DNA from: Eshraghiella sp964414835 | GTDB taxonomy: Bacteria > Bacillota > Clostridia > Lachnospirales > Lachnospiraceae | Length of the DNA stretch: 27,113 nt | NCBI GenBank assembly: GCA_964414835.1 | Contig: CAYPWY010000025.1 | Location: 1 to 27,113 of the forward strand | Direction: 5' to 3' | Shown: piece by piece, positions 14,142 through 22,799 of the stretch | How positions within the stretch are numbered: the stretch's first letter is position 1 | How the letters are laid out: each line of letters opens with the position of its first letter | Position numbers and translations under genes: made by a program | The notes under the pieces: model-generated | Told to the model about the DNA's origin: nothing | Seen by the model: only the letters and a program-made list of their open reading frames with translations | The model's database searches: none

Positions 14142-14839
14142 TATATGGAGCTATGTTGGCCGGCGGTGTGGGCAGCAGAATGAAGAGTGCAAAGATACCA
14201 AAACAGTTTATCGAGGTAGAAGGAAAACCGATTATTTTATACACGCTGGAAAGCATGCTTAAGGTAAAACGTTTTGACTATATTTATATCGCTACCCATA
14301 AGGATTATCTGGATTATATGAAAGAAAAGGTCAAGTTATATATTGAAGACTCCAATAGGGTGCGCATTATTGAAGGCGGAAAGGAGAGAATGGATAGTAT
14401 CCATAATGTGACTAATGCAATTGTGTGTGAGCAGGGTCTTCATGAGGATGATGTAATCGTTATACATGATGCGGTGCGCCCGCTTGTTACAGAGAAAATA
14501 TTGAACGACAGTATTGATGCGGCGGGGAGATACGGGGCATGTGTATGTGGAGTTCCGGCAGTAGATACTATGCTGTATTCCGAGGATGGAAAGGTTGTTA
14601 CCGATATTCCGGAGAGAGCCAAGCTGTTTAACGGTCAGGCTCCGGACAGCTTTCAGCTGAAGCGTTTCCTTGAAATGCAGAATAATCTTACAAATGAGCA
14701 GAAGGCAGTCATTACCGGAACCTCCCAAATCTGTACAATGAACCATCAGCCGATTTATATTATCGAGGGCGATCCCCTGAATTTCAAATTGACAACTGAT
14801 AGTGATTTGCATATATTTAAGAGTATGATACAAAAATAG
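14138..14839 (+). CDS. TarI/IspD-family cytidylyltransferase (probable CDP-pentitol synthase)
   Basis: 233-residue enzyme predicted to join CTP and a polyol phosphate into CDP-polyol plus pyrophosphate. Motifs: MIYGAMLAGGVGSRM (1-15) with the CTP-binding loop, PKQF (21-24), HDAVRP (110-115), DIPERAKLFNGQAPDSF (156-172) and FKLTTDSDL (216-224). The N-terminus and the LTT-DL-I-KSMI ending resemble TarI (CDP-ribitol synthase of teichoic acid pathways) more than isoprenoid IspD, as does the setting between licD and a polyol-phosphate dehydrogenase. IspD itself remains possible by family alone. The pentitol isomer cannot be read from the sequence. The initiation site is weak (see the mini-ORF at 14121). 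Confidence 0.85.
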   Translation: MIYGAMLAGGVGSRMKSAKIPKQFIEVEGKPIILYTLESMLKVKRFDYIYIATHKDYLDYMKEKVKLYIEDSNRVRIIEGGKERMDSIHNVTNAIVCEQGLHEDDVIVIHDAVRPLVTEKILNDSIDAAGRYGACVCGVPAVDTMLYSEDGKVVTDIPERAKLFNGQAPDSFQLKRFLEMQNNLTNEQKAVITGTSQICTMNHQPIYIIEGDPLNFKLTTDSDLHIFKSMIQK

Positions 14840-14858
14840 AATGAGAAAGTGAGAAGAT

Positions 14859-15917
14859 ATGAAATCATTGATTGAGATACCGGAAAAAATGAAAGCTTTG
14901 GTGTTGCACAGGGTGGGAGAGCTGACTCTTGACCAGGTGGATGTGCCAAAACTGACAGAAGGTACTGTCCTTGTAAAAATCAAGGCATGTGGAATTTGCT
15001 CCAGCGATATTGAGCGTGTATTCATTAACGGAACGTATCATTTTCCAACGATTCCCGGACATGAGTTTTCAGGACAGATTGTAGCAGTGGGAGAAGGGGT
15101 GGATGAGTCACTTCTTGGAAAAAGGACTTGCGTATTTCCGATGCTCCCATGCTTTGAGTGCAGTTCCTGTAAAAAGCAGCAGTATGCACAATGCAGCCAT
15201 TATAATTATTTTGGTTCCAGATGTGATGGAGGAATGGCAGAATATCTGGTTGTTCCGGTATGGAATCTGGTATTGTTTGAGGATGACCTGTCGTATGAGG
15301 TGGCAGCTATGTGCGAGCCTGCTGCAGTAGGAATACATGCAAATCAATTAGCTGATGTTAAGCCTGGGCAATCTGTGTTGGTGATTGGAAGCGGAATGAT
15401 TGGTTATGTCTGTGCGGCATTTGCAAGGCAGATTACCGATAAGGTTATTATGTGCGGAAACACGATGGCCAAGCTTAAGATGGCAAAAGAGCTTGGATTT
15501 GATACGATAGCGCTGGAAAATGAAAATTTTGAGGAGCGTGTGAAGGAATTAACTGGTGGAGAAGGAGCAGATGTGGTAATTGAGGTGGTTGGAGCCAATC
15601 AGACCATCTGTAATTCTGTTGCCGGAGCTGGACCTCTTTCTACCATTGTATTGGTAGGAAATCCTAAGACGGATCTTACAATGAATAGGGATTTGTATTG
15701 GAAGATTCTGAGAAAACAGATTACACTGAAAGGGTCTTGGAATTCTAGCTATAATGACATGCAGAATGATTGGAAAATGGCGTTGGATAAGCTCAAAAGC
15801 GGTGCATTTGATGCATTGATTTCTCATCGCTTTCCGATGGAAGAGGCGGAAGAGGCATTTCGTGTTGTCAGGGACAGAAATACGTTTAGTATGAAAGTTG
15901 TCTTTACAATGGACTAA
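14859..15917 (+). CDS. Zinc-dependent medium-chain dehydrogenase, GatD/arabinitol-phosphate dehydrogenase-like
   Basis: 352-residue MDR-superfamily enzyme predicted to interconvert a ketose phosphate and a polyol phosphate with NAD(P)H. Catalytic zinc ligands: Cys47 (CGICSSD), His68/Glu69 (PGHEF), Glu153 (CEPAAV). Structural zinc: Cys98, Cys101, Cys104, Cys112. Rossmann loop GSGMIG (177-182). NYFGSRCDGGMAEYL and GSWNSSYNDM resemble galactitol-1-phosphate 5-dehydrogenase and related polyol-phosphate dehydrogenases, not the shorter-motif TarJ, which lacks the four-Cys lobe. Next to a CDP-polyol synthase and an Rpe, the likely substrate is ribulose-5-P or xylulose-5-P, giving ribitol, arabinitol or xylitol phosphate (inference). 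ATG 14859 has a GAGAAAGTGAGAAG-like site; an internal ATG at 14889 (MKALVLH) is an alternative start. Confidence 0.85.
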   Translation: MKSLIEIPEKMKALVLHRVGELTLDQVDVPKLTEGTVLVKIKACGICSSDIERVFINGTYHFPTIPGHEFSGQIVAVGEGVDESLLGKRTCVFPMLPCFECSSCKKQQYAQCSHYNYFGSRCDGGMAEYLVVPVWNLVLFEDDLSYEVAAMCEPAAVGIHANQLADVKPGQSVLVIGSGMIGYVCAAFARQITDKVIMCGNTMAKLKMAKELGFDTIALENENFEERVKELTGGEGADVVIEVVGANQTICNSVAGAGPLSTIVLVGNPKTDLTMNRDLYWKILRKQITLKGSWNSSYNDMQNDWKMALDKLKSGAFDALISHRFPMEEAEEAFRVVRDRNTFSMKVVFTMD

Positions 15918-15932
15918 TGAGGTGTAAGGTGA

Positions 15933-17573
15933 ATGTCAAAAGCGATGGAACCGGTGATAACCAAAATCCAATTTAGGCGGGCAATCTACTTGCTGGACGG
16001 ATATGTAAAAAAGAAAGAAAACGAGAAATGTGAGATTGGCTTTTATAATTTTGATAGCAAAGAGTTTATACAGGCAACCGTTCTTACATGGGATGGAAAT
16101 AAGTTTCATATTTATTTGAATGTGGAATCTGCAAATAAAAATTATCCTTTGGAGACGGGAGATTATTATCTTGCTGCAGTTGATTGCAATGGGGAAATGT
16201 ATCTGGCCGGTATTGAGGATTGCGCCATCCATAAGCGTGAGGAAGAGGAATGGAAAGAGGAAATCTGTATCTACAAAGATGAAGGTCATCATATTATTTG
16301 TGCAACTAAGATGGATTTGGATACGAATCAATTTTATATTGATGTAAGTACGGCTTTGCCGAAACCAAGACAGAATTACATTGTAAAAAGGTTTCGGGAA
16401 TGGAAAACGGGAGTAAGAGGAGATGTCAAGGATTTTTTGAAAAAGACTTTTACTTTCGTATTCAATATTTTTAATAAAATATGCAAAAAAAAGGGAAATA
16501 AAGTTTTGTTTGCATCAGGTTCCCGTGAAAAGCTGGGTGGGAACGAGGAGTTTATATACAATAAGATGGTGGAGATGGGACTGGACAAACAGTATAAGAT
16601 TGTCTTTGATTTTAAACCAAATATAAAAAAAACGTATGGTCCCATTAAGATGATTCGATTTATATACCGTCTTGCGAGCTCGGATATTATTCTGTTGGAT
16701 GATTATTATCCTGAATTTTATGAAGTGGATTTTGATGAAGGCGTCAAAATTATTCAGGTATGGCATGCATGCGGAGCATTCAAGGCACTTGGGCTTGAGC
16801 GGATGGATAAAGCAGGAGCGCCTCCAATCAATACAAGGGTCCACAAGTGTTATACCCATGTGTTGGTAAGCTCGGAGCATTCCGCCTACCATCATCAGGA
16901 AGCATTTGGAATAGGAATGAATAAATTTTATCCAATCGGTGTTCCGAGGACAGATATCTTTTTTGATAGTGACTATAAGGAGAAAATATGCAATTCGCTA
17001 TATGAGGTTTTTCCCCGTGCAAAGACGTCAGAACAGGTTATTATGTACGCTCCGACATTTCGCGGACGGAGTGCGTTGGATGCAACATTTCCGATGGAGA
17101 AAATTGATTTGGTCAAATGGGGGGAGATGTGTAAAAAAACAAACTCTTACCTCATTGTCAAGATGCACCCATTTGTTCAGGAGAAGATTCATATACCGCC
17201 GGAGTTTGCCGAATATATCGTGGATGCTTCCGAATACAGAGAGGTCAATGATTTACTCTTTATTGCAGATGTTCTTATTACGGATTATTCTTCTATCATT
17301 TATGAATTTTCATTGCTGCGACGACCAATGTTGTTCTATGCATTTGATCAGAATATGTATGTATCAACCAGAGATTTTTATGAACCATATGAGGATATTG
17401 TTCCGGGAAGAATAGTCAAGCACTTTGATGTATTGTTGGATATACTTGAGAAGAAAGAATACGATGATAAGAAACTGGAATGGTTTATTAAGAAAAACTT
17501 TACTTACACTGACGGAAAATCCTCTGAGCGGGCAGTAAATTTGATTTTTGGAAAACAGGAGAAAAAATTATGA
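15933..17573 (+). CDS. CDP-glycerol/ribitol glycerophosphotransferase family protein (TagF/TarL-like)
   Basis: 546-residue peripheral membrane transferase that adds or polymerises polyol phosphate from a CDP donor. The TagF-type catalytic region spans about 190-540: QVWHACGAFKALG with His278, YAPTFRGR (372-379), KMHP with His412, and DVLITDYSSIIYEFSLLRRP (446-465). The His pair and the donor-binding region match TagF/TarL. Residues 1-150 form a separate beta-rich domain, and a basic stretch (about 150-190) may bind the membrane. TAAGGTGA/GAGGTG just upstream supports the start. Its last four bases overlap the rpe start (ATGA), so the two are translationally coupled. With the CDP-pentitol genes upstream, pentitol phosphate is the likely substrate, but CDP-glycerol cannot be excluded. 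Confidence 0.88.
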   Translation: MSKAMEPVITKIQFRRAIYLLDGYVKKKENEKCEIGFYNFDSKEFIQATVLTWDGNKFHIYLNVESANKNYPLETGDYYLAAVDCNGEMYLAGIEDCAIHKREEEEWKEEICIYKDEGHHIICATKMDLDTNQFYIDVSTALPKPRQNYIVKRFREWKTGVRGDVKDFLKKTFTFVFNIFNKICKKKGNKVLFASGSREKLGGNEEFIYNKMVEMGLDKQYKIVFDFKPNIKKTYGPIKMIRFIYRLASSDIILLDDYYPEFYEVDFDEGVKIIQVWHACGAFKALGLERMDKAGAPPINTRVHKCYTHVLVSSEHSAYHHQEAFGIGMNKFYPIGVPRTDIFFDSDYKEKICNSLYEVFPRAKTSEQVIMYAPTFRGRSALDATFPMEKIDLVKWGEMCKKTNSYLIVKMHPFVQEKIHIPPEFAEYIVDASEYREVNDLLFIADVLITDYSSIIYEFSLLRRPMLFYAFDQNMYVSTRDFYEPYEDIVPGRIVKHFDVLLDILEKKEYDDKKLEWFIKKNFTYTDGKSSERAVNLIFGKQEKKL

Positions 17574-18241
17574 GAGAAAAAGGAAAAATATCAGCCTCTA
17601 TTATGTGTGCAGGATTTGACCAGATTATGGATTATTTGGAGAAATTCAAGAAAAATAATATTGAATTTCTCCATGTGGATGTTATGGATGGTACCTTTGT
17701 GCCGAATTTGGCATATGGCCCTGATTTTGTCCGCAGACTCAGGATGTTGACGGATATTACCATCGATTGTCATTTGATGATTGATCGTGCGGAGGATAAA
17801 ATGGAATGGTTTGACTTTCAGCCGGGAGAACATGTATCACTTCACTATGAGGGAACATGTCATATTCATAAATGTCTTGACTATTTGTTGAAGAGAGATG
17901 TGCATCCGGTTATTGCAATCAATCCGGGAACTCCAATTCAGGTTCTTGAGGAAATATCAGATTATATTGCAGGAGTTATGGTTCTGAATGTAAATCCGGG
18001 CTTTGCAGGACAAAGAATTGTTCCGCATACAATTGAGAAAACGGCCCGTGTGCGGAAGCTTTTGGACGAGCTTGGACATCAGGACATATATATAGAGTCT
18101 GATGGAAATATCAGCTGTGAAAATGCTGCCAAGTTGTATAAAAACGGAACCGATATTTTTGTAGCAGGGACCAGCAGTATTTTTAAGCCGGGCAATATTA
18201 ATGATTTGATTTCAGAATTGAGAAAGTCTATCGGTTGGTAG
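17570..18241 (+). CDS. rpe: Ribulose-phosphate 3-epimerase (divergent, cluster-associated)
   Basis: 223-residue TIM-barrel enzyme interconverting D-ribulose-5-P and D-xylulose-5-P. Metal and acid/base residues are kept: Ser10, His35 and Asp37 in HVDVMDG (35-41), His68 in CHLMI, Asp178 in ESDGNIS; NPGFAGQ (142-148) is the phosphate/flexible loop. Differences from housekeeping Rpe: SADF is replaced by MCAGF, VDGG by SDGN, and AGSAIF by AGTSSIF. It is coupled to the TagF-like gene by a 4-base overlap. This suggests a dedicated copy that supplies xylulose-5-P (or pulls ribulose-5-P) for the CDP-pentitol pathway; it could also have shifted to another pentulose or hexulose phosphate. Fold assignment is firm, substrate less so. 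Confidence 0.85.
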   Translation: MREKGKISASIMCAGFDQIMDYLEKFKKNNIEFLHVDVMDGTFVPNLAYGPDFVRRLRMLTDITIDCHLMIDRAEDKMEWFDFQPGEHVSLHYEGTCHIHKCLDYLLKRDVHPVIAINPGTPIQVLEEISDYIAGVMVLNVNPGFAGQRIVPHTIEKTARVRKLLDELGHQDIYIESDGNISCENAAKLYKNGTDIFVAGTSSIFKPGNINDLISELRKSIGW

Positions 18242-18276
18242 AGCTTCAATGTTTCAGATAGGGGAAAGGAGAAACC

Positions 18277-21200
18277 ATGAAACGCATAGTTAATAAATGC
18301 CGTTCCATAGCAAAAAAAGTGCATGGGAAAATTAATCAGGTATTTTTTGCAGATAAAAGTGAAAAAAAGGCAGAAGACAAAATTTTTTCGGGCATAAGAG
18401 AGTGCGAGTTGAAGGAAGCGGAAAAGTTTGTAGCAAATAGGGAAAGGGATTATGTCTGGGCATTTGTAGCAGGACAATCCAGCCAGGACTTTCGAGGAAA
18501 TCCGAAATACCTTTTTGTGTACATTAACAATTACCGTCCTGATATAGCTGCATATTGGCTTTGCAGTAATGAGGAAACGATTGAACAGGTGAGAAATCTT
18601 GGTTTTCATGCATATAAGGTGGAATCACCGGAAGCACAGTATGTAATTAACCACACAGGGGTGATGGTGGCGGAACAGGTAAAGTTTGAAATCCCGGAGG
18701 GACTTGAAAATATTAAGTATTTAAATTTATGGCATGGAGTGGGCGTAAAGCGTGTTGAAAGAAGGCTGTTTATCGGAGATATTGCCATGGGTCTTGCAAA
18801 AAAATATGTTAAGCAAGGAACATTTTTTAGGGACCATCAGCTTTTGGCTGTAACATCACCGTCTAATGAAAAGGAACAAGCATTAGATTGCGGGGTTGAC
18901 GATGATAAATTTGTAAGGATTGGATATTTGCGCTGCCAATATCAGCAGAATTTTAAGCCTGTTGTAAGTTTTGAACATGATTTGAGAAAGGTAAAGGGGC
19001 TTCCGGCATCAACGAAATTAGTTGTTTATGCACCGACATATCGCGCGAAGCTTGGAGGTACATTTTCTCAGGCAATTACAGATATAGAAGCTTTATACCA
19101 GTGTTGTGAAAGAAATAATCTGCTTTTGATTTTTAAATTACATCCGAATATGGAAAAAGAAACCGGCTTTCTACGTGCATGGGAGACCTATGGAGACCGG
19201 AAGCATTTCTGGTTTTGGGATAATAAAGACGACTTTTATGAGATTATGGATCAGATGGACCTGGCGATTGTAGATTATTCAGCAATTATATCCGATATGG
19301 TTGCAATGGGGATTAAGCATTATATCCGATATGTTTTTGATTATGATGAATATATGCAGGATGGATTTGCACAACCCGAAGAGTATCATGAACGTACACT
19401 TGGTAAAATATGTAATAATTTTGATGAATTGCTGGAAGCAATTTCAACATTTGAGCAGGAAGATGATTCAAAAGATTTACAGCGGATTCAGGAAAAACTT
19501 TGGGCATATGCCGGAGGTGCTGAAGACTTTGAAAAAGTAATCGGACAAGTTATGGACTTTAAGATTCAGGAAAGAAATTTCCAGCGTTTGTATAGTTTTG
19601 ATGTGTTTGATACATTGTTTTCGCGAAAGGTTCTGGCGCCAATCGGGATTTTCTATTATGTAAAAGAAAAAATGCTTGAAACGGGTGGTTTTCCGAAAGC
19701 GCTTGTGCTAAAGTATCCTGATATCAGACATATGGCAGAGATGAATGTCAGGGAATATTATAGTAAATCGAAAGGCCTTAGAAATTCTGAATGCACAGAA
19801 ATTACATTCGACGAGATATTTGAGCGTCTTGCCAATGTTTATGGATTATCTGAAGAACAGACAGAGCTCTTGAAAAAATGGGAACTGGAAGCAGAACTTG
19901 ATAATGTTGTCCCATTGAAAGAACAAATTAATCTTGTAAAAAAATATATTTCCGAAGGCGAATATGTGGTATTAATCAGCGATATGTATCTTCCGAAGGT
20001 AATTATTACGGAGATGTTGAAAAAGGCAGATCCGTTACTTGCTGAATTGCCGCTTTTCCTTTCCAATGAATATGGAGTATTGAAAACATCACAAAAGCTG
20101 TTCTTTGAAGTATACAAAAGCTTTGAGCCATTTTATGATTTTAAAAAATGGGTGCATTATGGAGATAATAACAATGCAGATATTACGCAGCCGAGAAAAT
20201 TCTGCATTAATACCAGAAAGGTCGCAAAGCCTTCATTTAATGAAATGCAGCAGGAAATTGTCAATACAATTGGAACCTATGATGCATTTCTTGTAGCAGC
20301 AATGCAGGCTAGAATGTGTTCTGAAAATATTTTTGAGCGGGATGAATTTGTCATTTCATATGTTTCCTTATGCCTGGTACCATATGTGGACTGGGTGCTT
20401 CACGATGCATTGAGAAGAGGTTATCAAACACTTTATTTTATATCAAGAGACGGTCATCACTTAAAAAGAATTGCAGATGTGCTGATAAAAGAAAGGAATC
20501 TTTCTTTTAAGACAAAATATATTTACGCGTCTAGAAGGGCATGGAGAATACCATCTTTTATTAATGAAATCGATGATGGATTTTGGCAGCCTTATGGAAG
20601 TTTTATGGATTTAACATCCAAGGAAAAGTTGTTTGACGCGATGAATCTGGATGAAAAACAATTTCACGAATTTTTCCCAATGATTAATCCGGATACAATT
20701 GATTTCCTGAATAAAAAAGAAATCAACGACTTAATCGGAATATTTAAATCTTCTGATGAATATAAGAATTATCTATTGGAAAAAGCAGCTGAAATGCGTG
20801 TGCTTGTCAGTGGATATCTGCAGCAGGAAATTGCACAGAATGAAAAATTTGCTGTAGTTGAATACTGGGGAAGAGGTTATACGCAGGAATCTATGATTAG
20901 ACTTTGGCATTACATTACGGGAAAAGAGGAGGATGTGCCATTTTATTACAGTCGAAGCGTATTACCTAGCATGGGACATGCCATCAGACATAATTTTACA
21001 ACAAATAACGGAAGACAGTTTTTTATGGAGGGGATTTTTGCCAATATTCCATACAAGAGTATTGAATCGTATGAAATGAAGGATGGTAAAATTGTGCCGG
21101 TCATAACACCGATTCCGTATGAAGAGAATCTTTACGAATCTATGCAGAATCTGCTCCCAGTGTTTGCAGAAAGATATGCTTCTTTGGGGTTGCATGATCC

Positions 21201-22692
21201 GGAAGATACCGACCGATTATTGTATGATTATGCTTTGAATTATTATGAAAATAACCTGGGCAATGAGACTTTTGCAAAGAATATAGGAACTCTGGTAGAT
21301 TCAGTGGCCCTTTATGGTAAAAAAAGGGAGTATGCCCCACCATATACTATGGAAATATTGGAGGATTTCAAAGAGAAGAAAATAGGAAGAGGCGCCGCTT
21401 CGCTTACAACATCAATTTCTATGTCTTATGCCAGATCCAGCCGTGCGGTGCAGGAGAAATACTGTGAGATGTATCAAATTCTGCCGGGGGATAATGTTGC
21501 AGGAGGAAGAGTGCTTTCAGATAAAGAAATGGAGGAAAACAGAAACTTCAGAGAAAAATACGAACAGTTGGTGGATGATGCAACGGAATTTGCAGATATT
21601 TACAATGAATATATAAAGGAATGTAATGTTGAGAACAAGGTGGTATTTGTTGTAACTAAGAATACGCTGAATGATACGGGATTGGAGTATGTAAAGGCAG
21701 CGTTGAATAAACAAAATCGTTTGGCGGTCAGTACGCTTTTCTTAACCGGTAAAAATACAGATAAAGCGGCAGTTGCAAGAAAAATCGCCAATGCCAGATA
21801 TATAGTTGTTTATAAGGCTATTGAACTGTTTTGTATGACAAAGTTCCGTAAGGAAACAGAAGAAATCATGCTGCGTGAATGTCCATTTACTTTATATAAT
21901 TCCGGATTGCTGAATGGATATTTCCTGAAATGGAAAAAACGCTATCATTTATTTGCAGAGGTAAATGATGTATCTGTATTGCAGATACCATCACCGGAGC
22001 GTGAAAAAATATTCCGCAGACAATATTGTACAAATAACAAAACGGTATGCAGTCTTCGGGGAAATTGCAGCACAGATATTTATTTTGATACCGAATATAT
22101 TAGAAATGTAAAGGAAAAATTAAATAAACTCTTCCCGGAAAAGGGTGAGAGAAAGGTTATCTTGTATATGCCTACATGGCGTACGCGAAGAGGGTGTGAG
22201 GAATGGCTTTCTTTGCTTGAGCTTGATGTTCTGGAAAAATTAATTTCCGACCGGTATGTGGTTGTAGTTAATTTTAATAAAAATCAGAAAAAATGGGAGA
22301 CAAAAAATATAATTAATATTCCGGGATTCAGCAAGGAAATCACGACTCAGATGTTAAGACGAGAGCTGATAGCTGCATGTGATATCGTAGTAGGCGATTA
22401 CAGGGACATGTTTTTTGAAACCTGCATTTTACGGAAACCTGCATATTCTACAGCTTATGACTTTGAAAAAATGATTAAGTCAGGAAATATGAGCGTCAAT
22501 GCAAATTGCTTTGAGGACTATTTGTTCTGTCCGATTGTGAAGTCGTCAGAAGAACTGGCAAGACAATTGGATGGTATTGATAACTATGATTATGAACCGA
22601 TGGATAAATTCCGCAAAGAAATGTTTGCAGATTGTGACGGCGAATCGGTAGCGAGAGTGGTTGATTATATGCTGAAAGGGATTGAGTCGTAA
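18277..22692 (+). CDS. Giant fusion: TagF-like transferase, HAD-like domain and degenerate second TagF-like domain
   Basis: 1471 residues, start set by AAAGGAG (18264-18270). Part 1 (about 50-425) is TagF-like: LWHGVG with His153, YAPTYRA (251-257), FKLHP with His289, LAIVDYSAIISD (329-340). Part 2 starts near 437 with a HAD-like fold: FDVFDT (441-446, Asp442/Asp445), motif II SDMY (568-571), and GDNNNADI from Gly629; a long extension (about 690-1060) includes FISRDGHHLKR (721-731) and ASRRAWRIPSF, as in HAD-type proteins of glycan clusters. Part 3 (about 1115-1471) resembles TagF (YMPTWRTRR at 1297-1305; ACDIVVGDYRDM at 1367-1378) but lacks the WHG and HP histidines, so is probably inactive in catalysis. 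No transmembrane segment or signal peptide. Likely cytoplasmic face of the membrane; exact reaction unknown. Confidence 0.85.
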   Translation: MKRIVNKCRSIAKKVHGKINQVFFADKSEKKAEDKIFSGIRECELKEAEKFVANRERDYVWAFVAGQSSQDFRGNPKYLFVYINNYRPDIAAYWLCSNEETIEQVRNLGFHAYKVESPEAQYVINHTGVMVAEQVKFEIPEGLENIKYLNLWHGVGVKRVERRLFIGDIAMGLAKKYVKQGTFFRDHQLLAVTSPSNEKEQALDCGVDDDKFVRIGYLRCQYQQNFKPVVSFEHDLRKVKGLPASTKLVVYAPTYRAKLGGTFSQAITDIEALYQCCERNNLLLIFKLHPNMEKETGFLRAWETYGDRKHFWFWDNKDDFYEIMDQMDLAIVDYSAIISDMVAMGIKHYIRYVFDYDEYMQDGFAQPEEYHERTLGKICNNFDELLEAISTFEQEDDSKDLQRIQEKLWAYAGGAEDFEKVIGQVMDFKIQERNFQRLYSFDVFDTLFSRKVLAPIGIFYYVKEKMLETGGFPKALVLKYPDIRHMAEMNVREYYSKSKGLRNSECTEITFDEIFERLANVYGLSEEQTELLKKWELEAELDNVVPLKEQINLVKKYISEGEYVVLISDMYLPKVIITEMLKKADPLLAELPLFLSNEYGVLKTSQKLFFEVYKSFEPFYDFKKWVHYGDNNNADITQPRKFCINTRKVAKPSFNEMQQEIVNTIGTYDAFLVAAMQARMCSENIFERDEFVISYVSLCLVPYVDWVLHDALRRGYQTLYFISRDGHHLKRIADVLIKERNLSFKTKYIYASRRAWRIPSFINEIDDGFWQPYGSFMDLTSKEKLFDAMNLDEKQFHEFFPMINPDTIDFLNKKEINDLIGIFKSSDEYKNYLLEKAAEMRVLVSGYLQQEIAQNEKFAVVEYWGRGYTQESMIRLWHYITGKEEDVPFYYSRSVLPSMGHAIRHNFTTNNGRQFFMEGIFANIPYKSIESYEMKDGKIVPVITPIPYEENLYESMQNLLPVFAERYASLGLHDPEDTDRLLYDYALNYYENNLGNETFAKNIGTLVDSVALYGKKREYAPPYTMEILEDFKEKKIGRGAASLTTSISMSYARSSRAVQEKYCEMYQILPGDNVAGGRVLSDKEMEENRNFREKYEQLVDDATEFADIYNEYIKECNVENKVVFVVTKNTLNDTGLEYVKAALNKQNRLAVSTLFLTGKNTDKAAVARKIANARYIVVYKAIELFCMTKFRKETEEIMLRECPFTLYNSGLLNGYFLKWKKRYHLFAEVNDVSVLQIPSPEREKIFRRQYCTNNKTVCSLRGNCSTDIYFDTEYIRNVKEKLNKLFPEKGERKVILYMPTWRTRRGCEEWLSLLELDVLEKLISDRYVVVVNFNKNQKKWETKNIINIPGFSKEITTQMLRRELIAACDIVVGDYRDMFFETCILRKPAYSTAYDFEKMIKSGNMSVNANCFEDYLFCPIVKSSEELARQLDGIDNYDYEPMDKFRKEMFADCDGESVARVVDYMLKGIES

Positions 22693-22757
22693 ATTTGTCC
22701 ATTTGACAATATTGGGTGTTACTGTGTCAATATACAAGGTTAAAAGAAAGGAAAAGT

Positions 22758-22799
22758 ATGTGTTTCAGCTTCTTTAAACATCATACAAGAAAAAAATGA
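22758..22799 (+). CDS. 13-codon mini-ORF overlapping the pyruvyl transferase start
   Basis: ATG 22758 follows a good ribosome binding site (AAAGAAAGGAAAAG, 22743-22756) and encodes MCFSFFKHHTRKK, ending in TGA (22797-22799) that overlaps the next gene's ATG as ATGA. The downstream gene lacks its own site, so ribosomes probably reach it by reinitiation from this mini-ORF. Peptide not recognised; the act of translation may matter more than the product. Confidence 0.5.
   Translation: MCFSFFKHHTRKK

Noticed and set aside
14336..15025. A 229-residue antisense frame across the cytidylyltransferase and dehydrogenase genes
   Set aside because: Its protein has no recognisable domain, and the two + strand genes over it have clear family motifs.
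22703..22733. Internal promoter before the pyruvyl transferase
   Set aside because: TTGACA is perfect, but no good -10 lies at 16-18 bases, so it is only mentioned in the gene entry.
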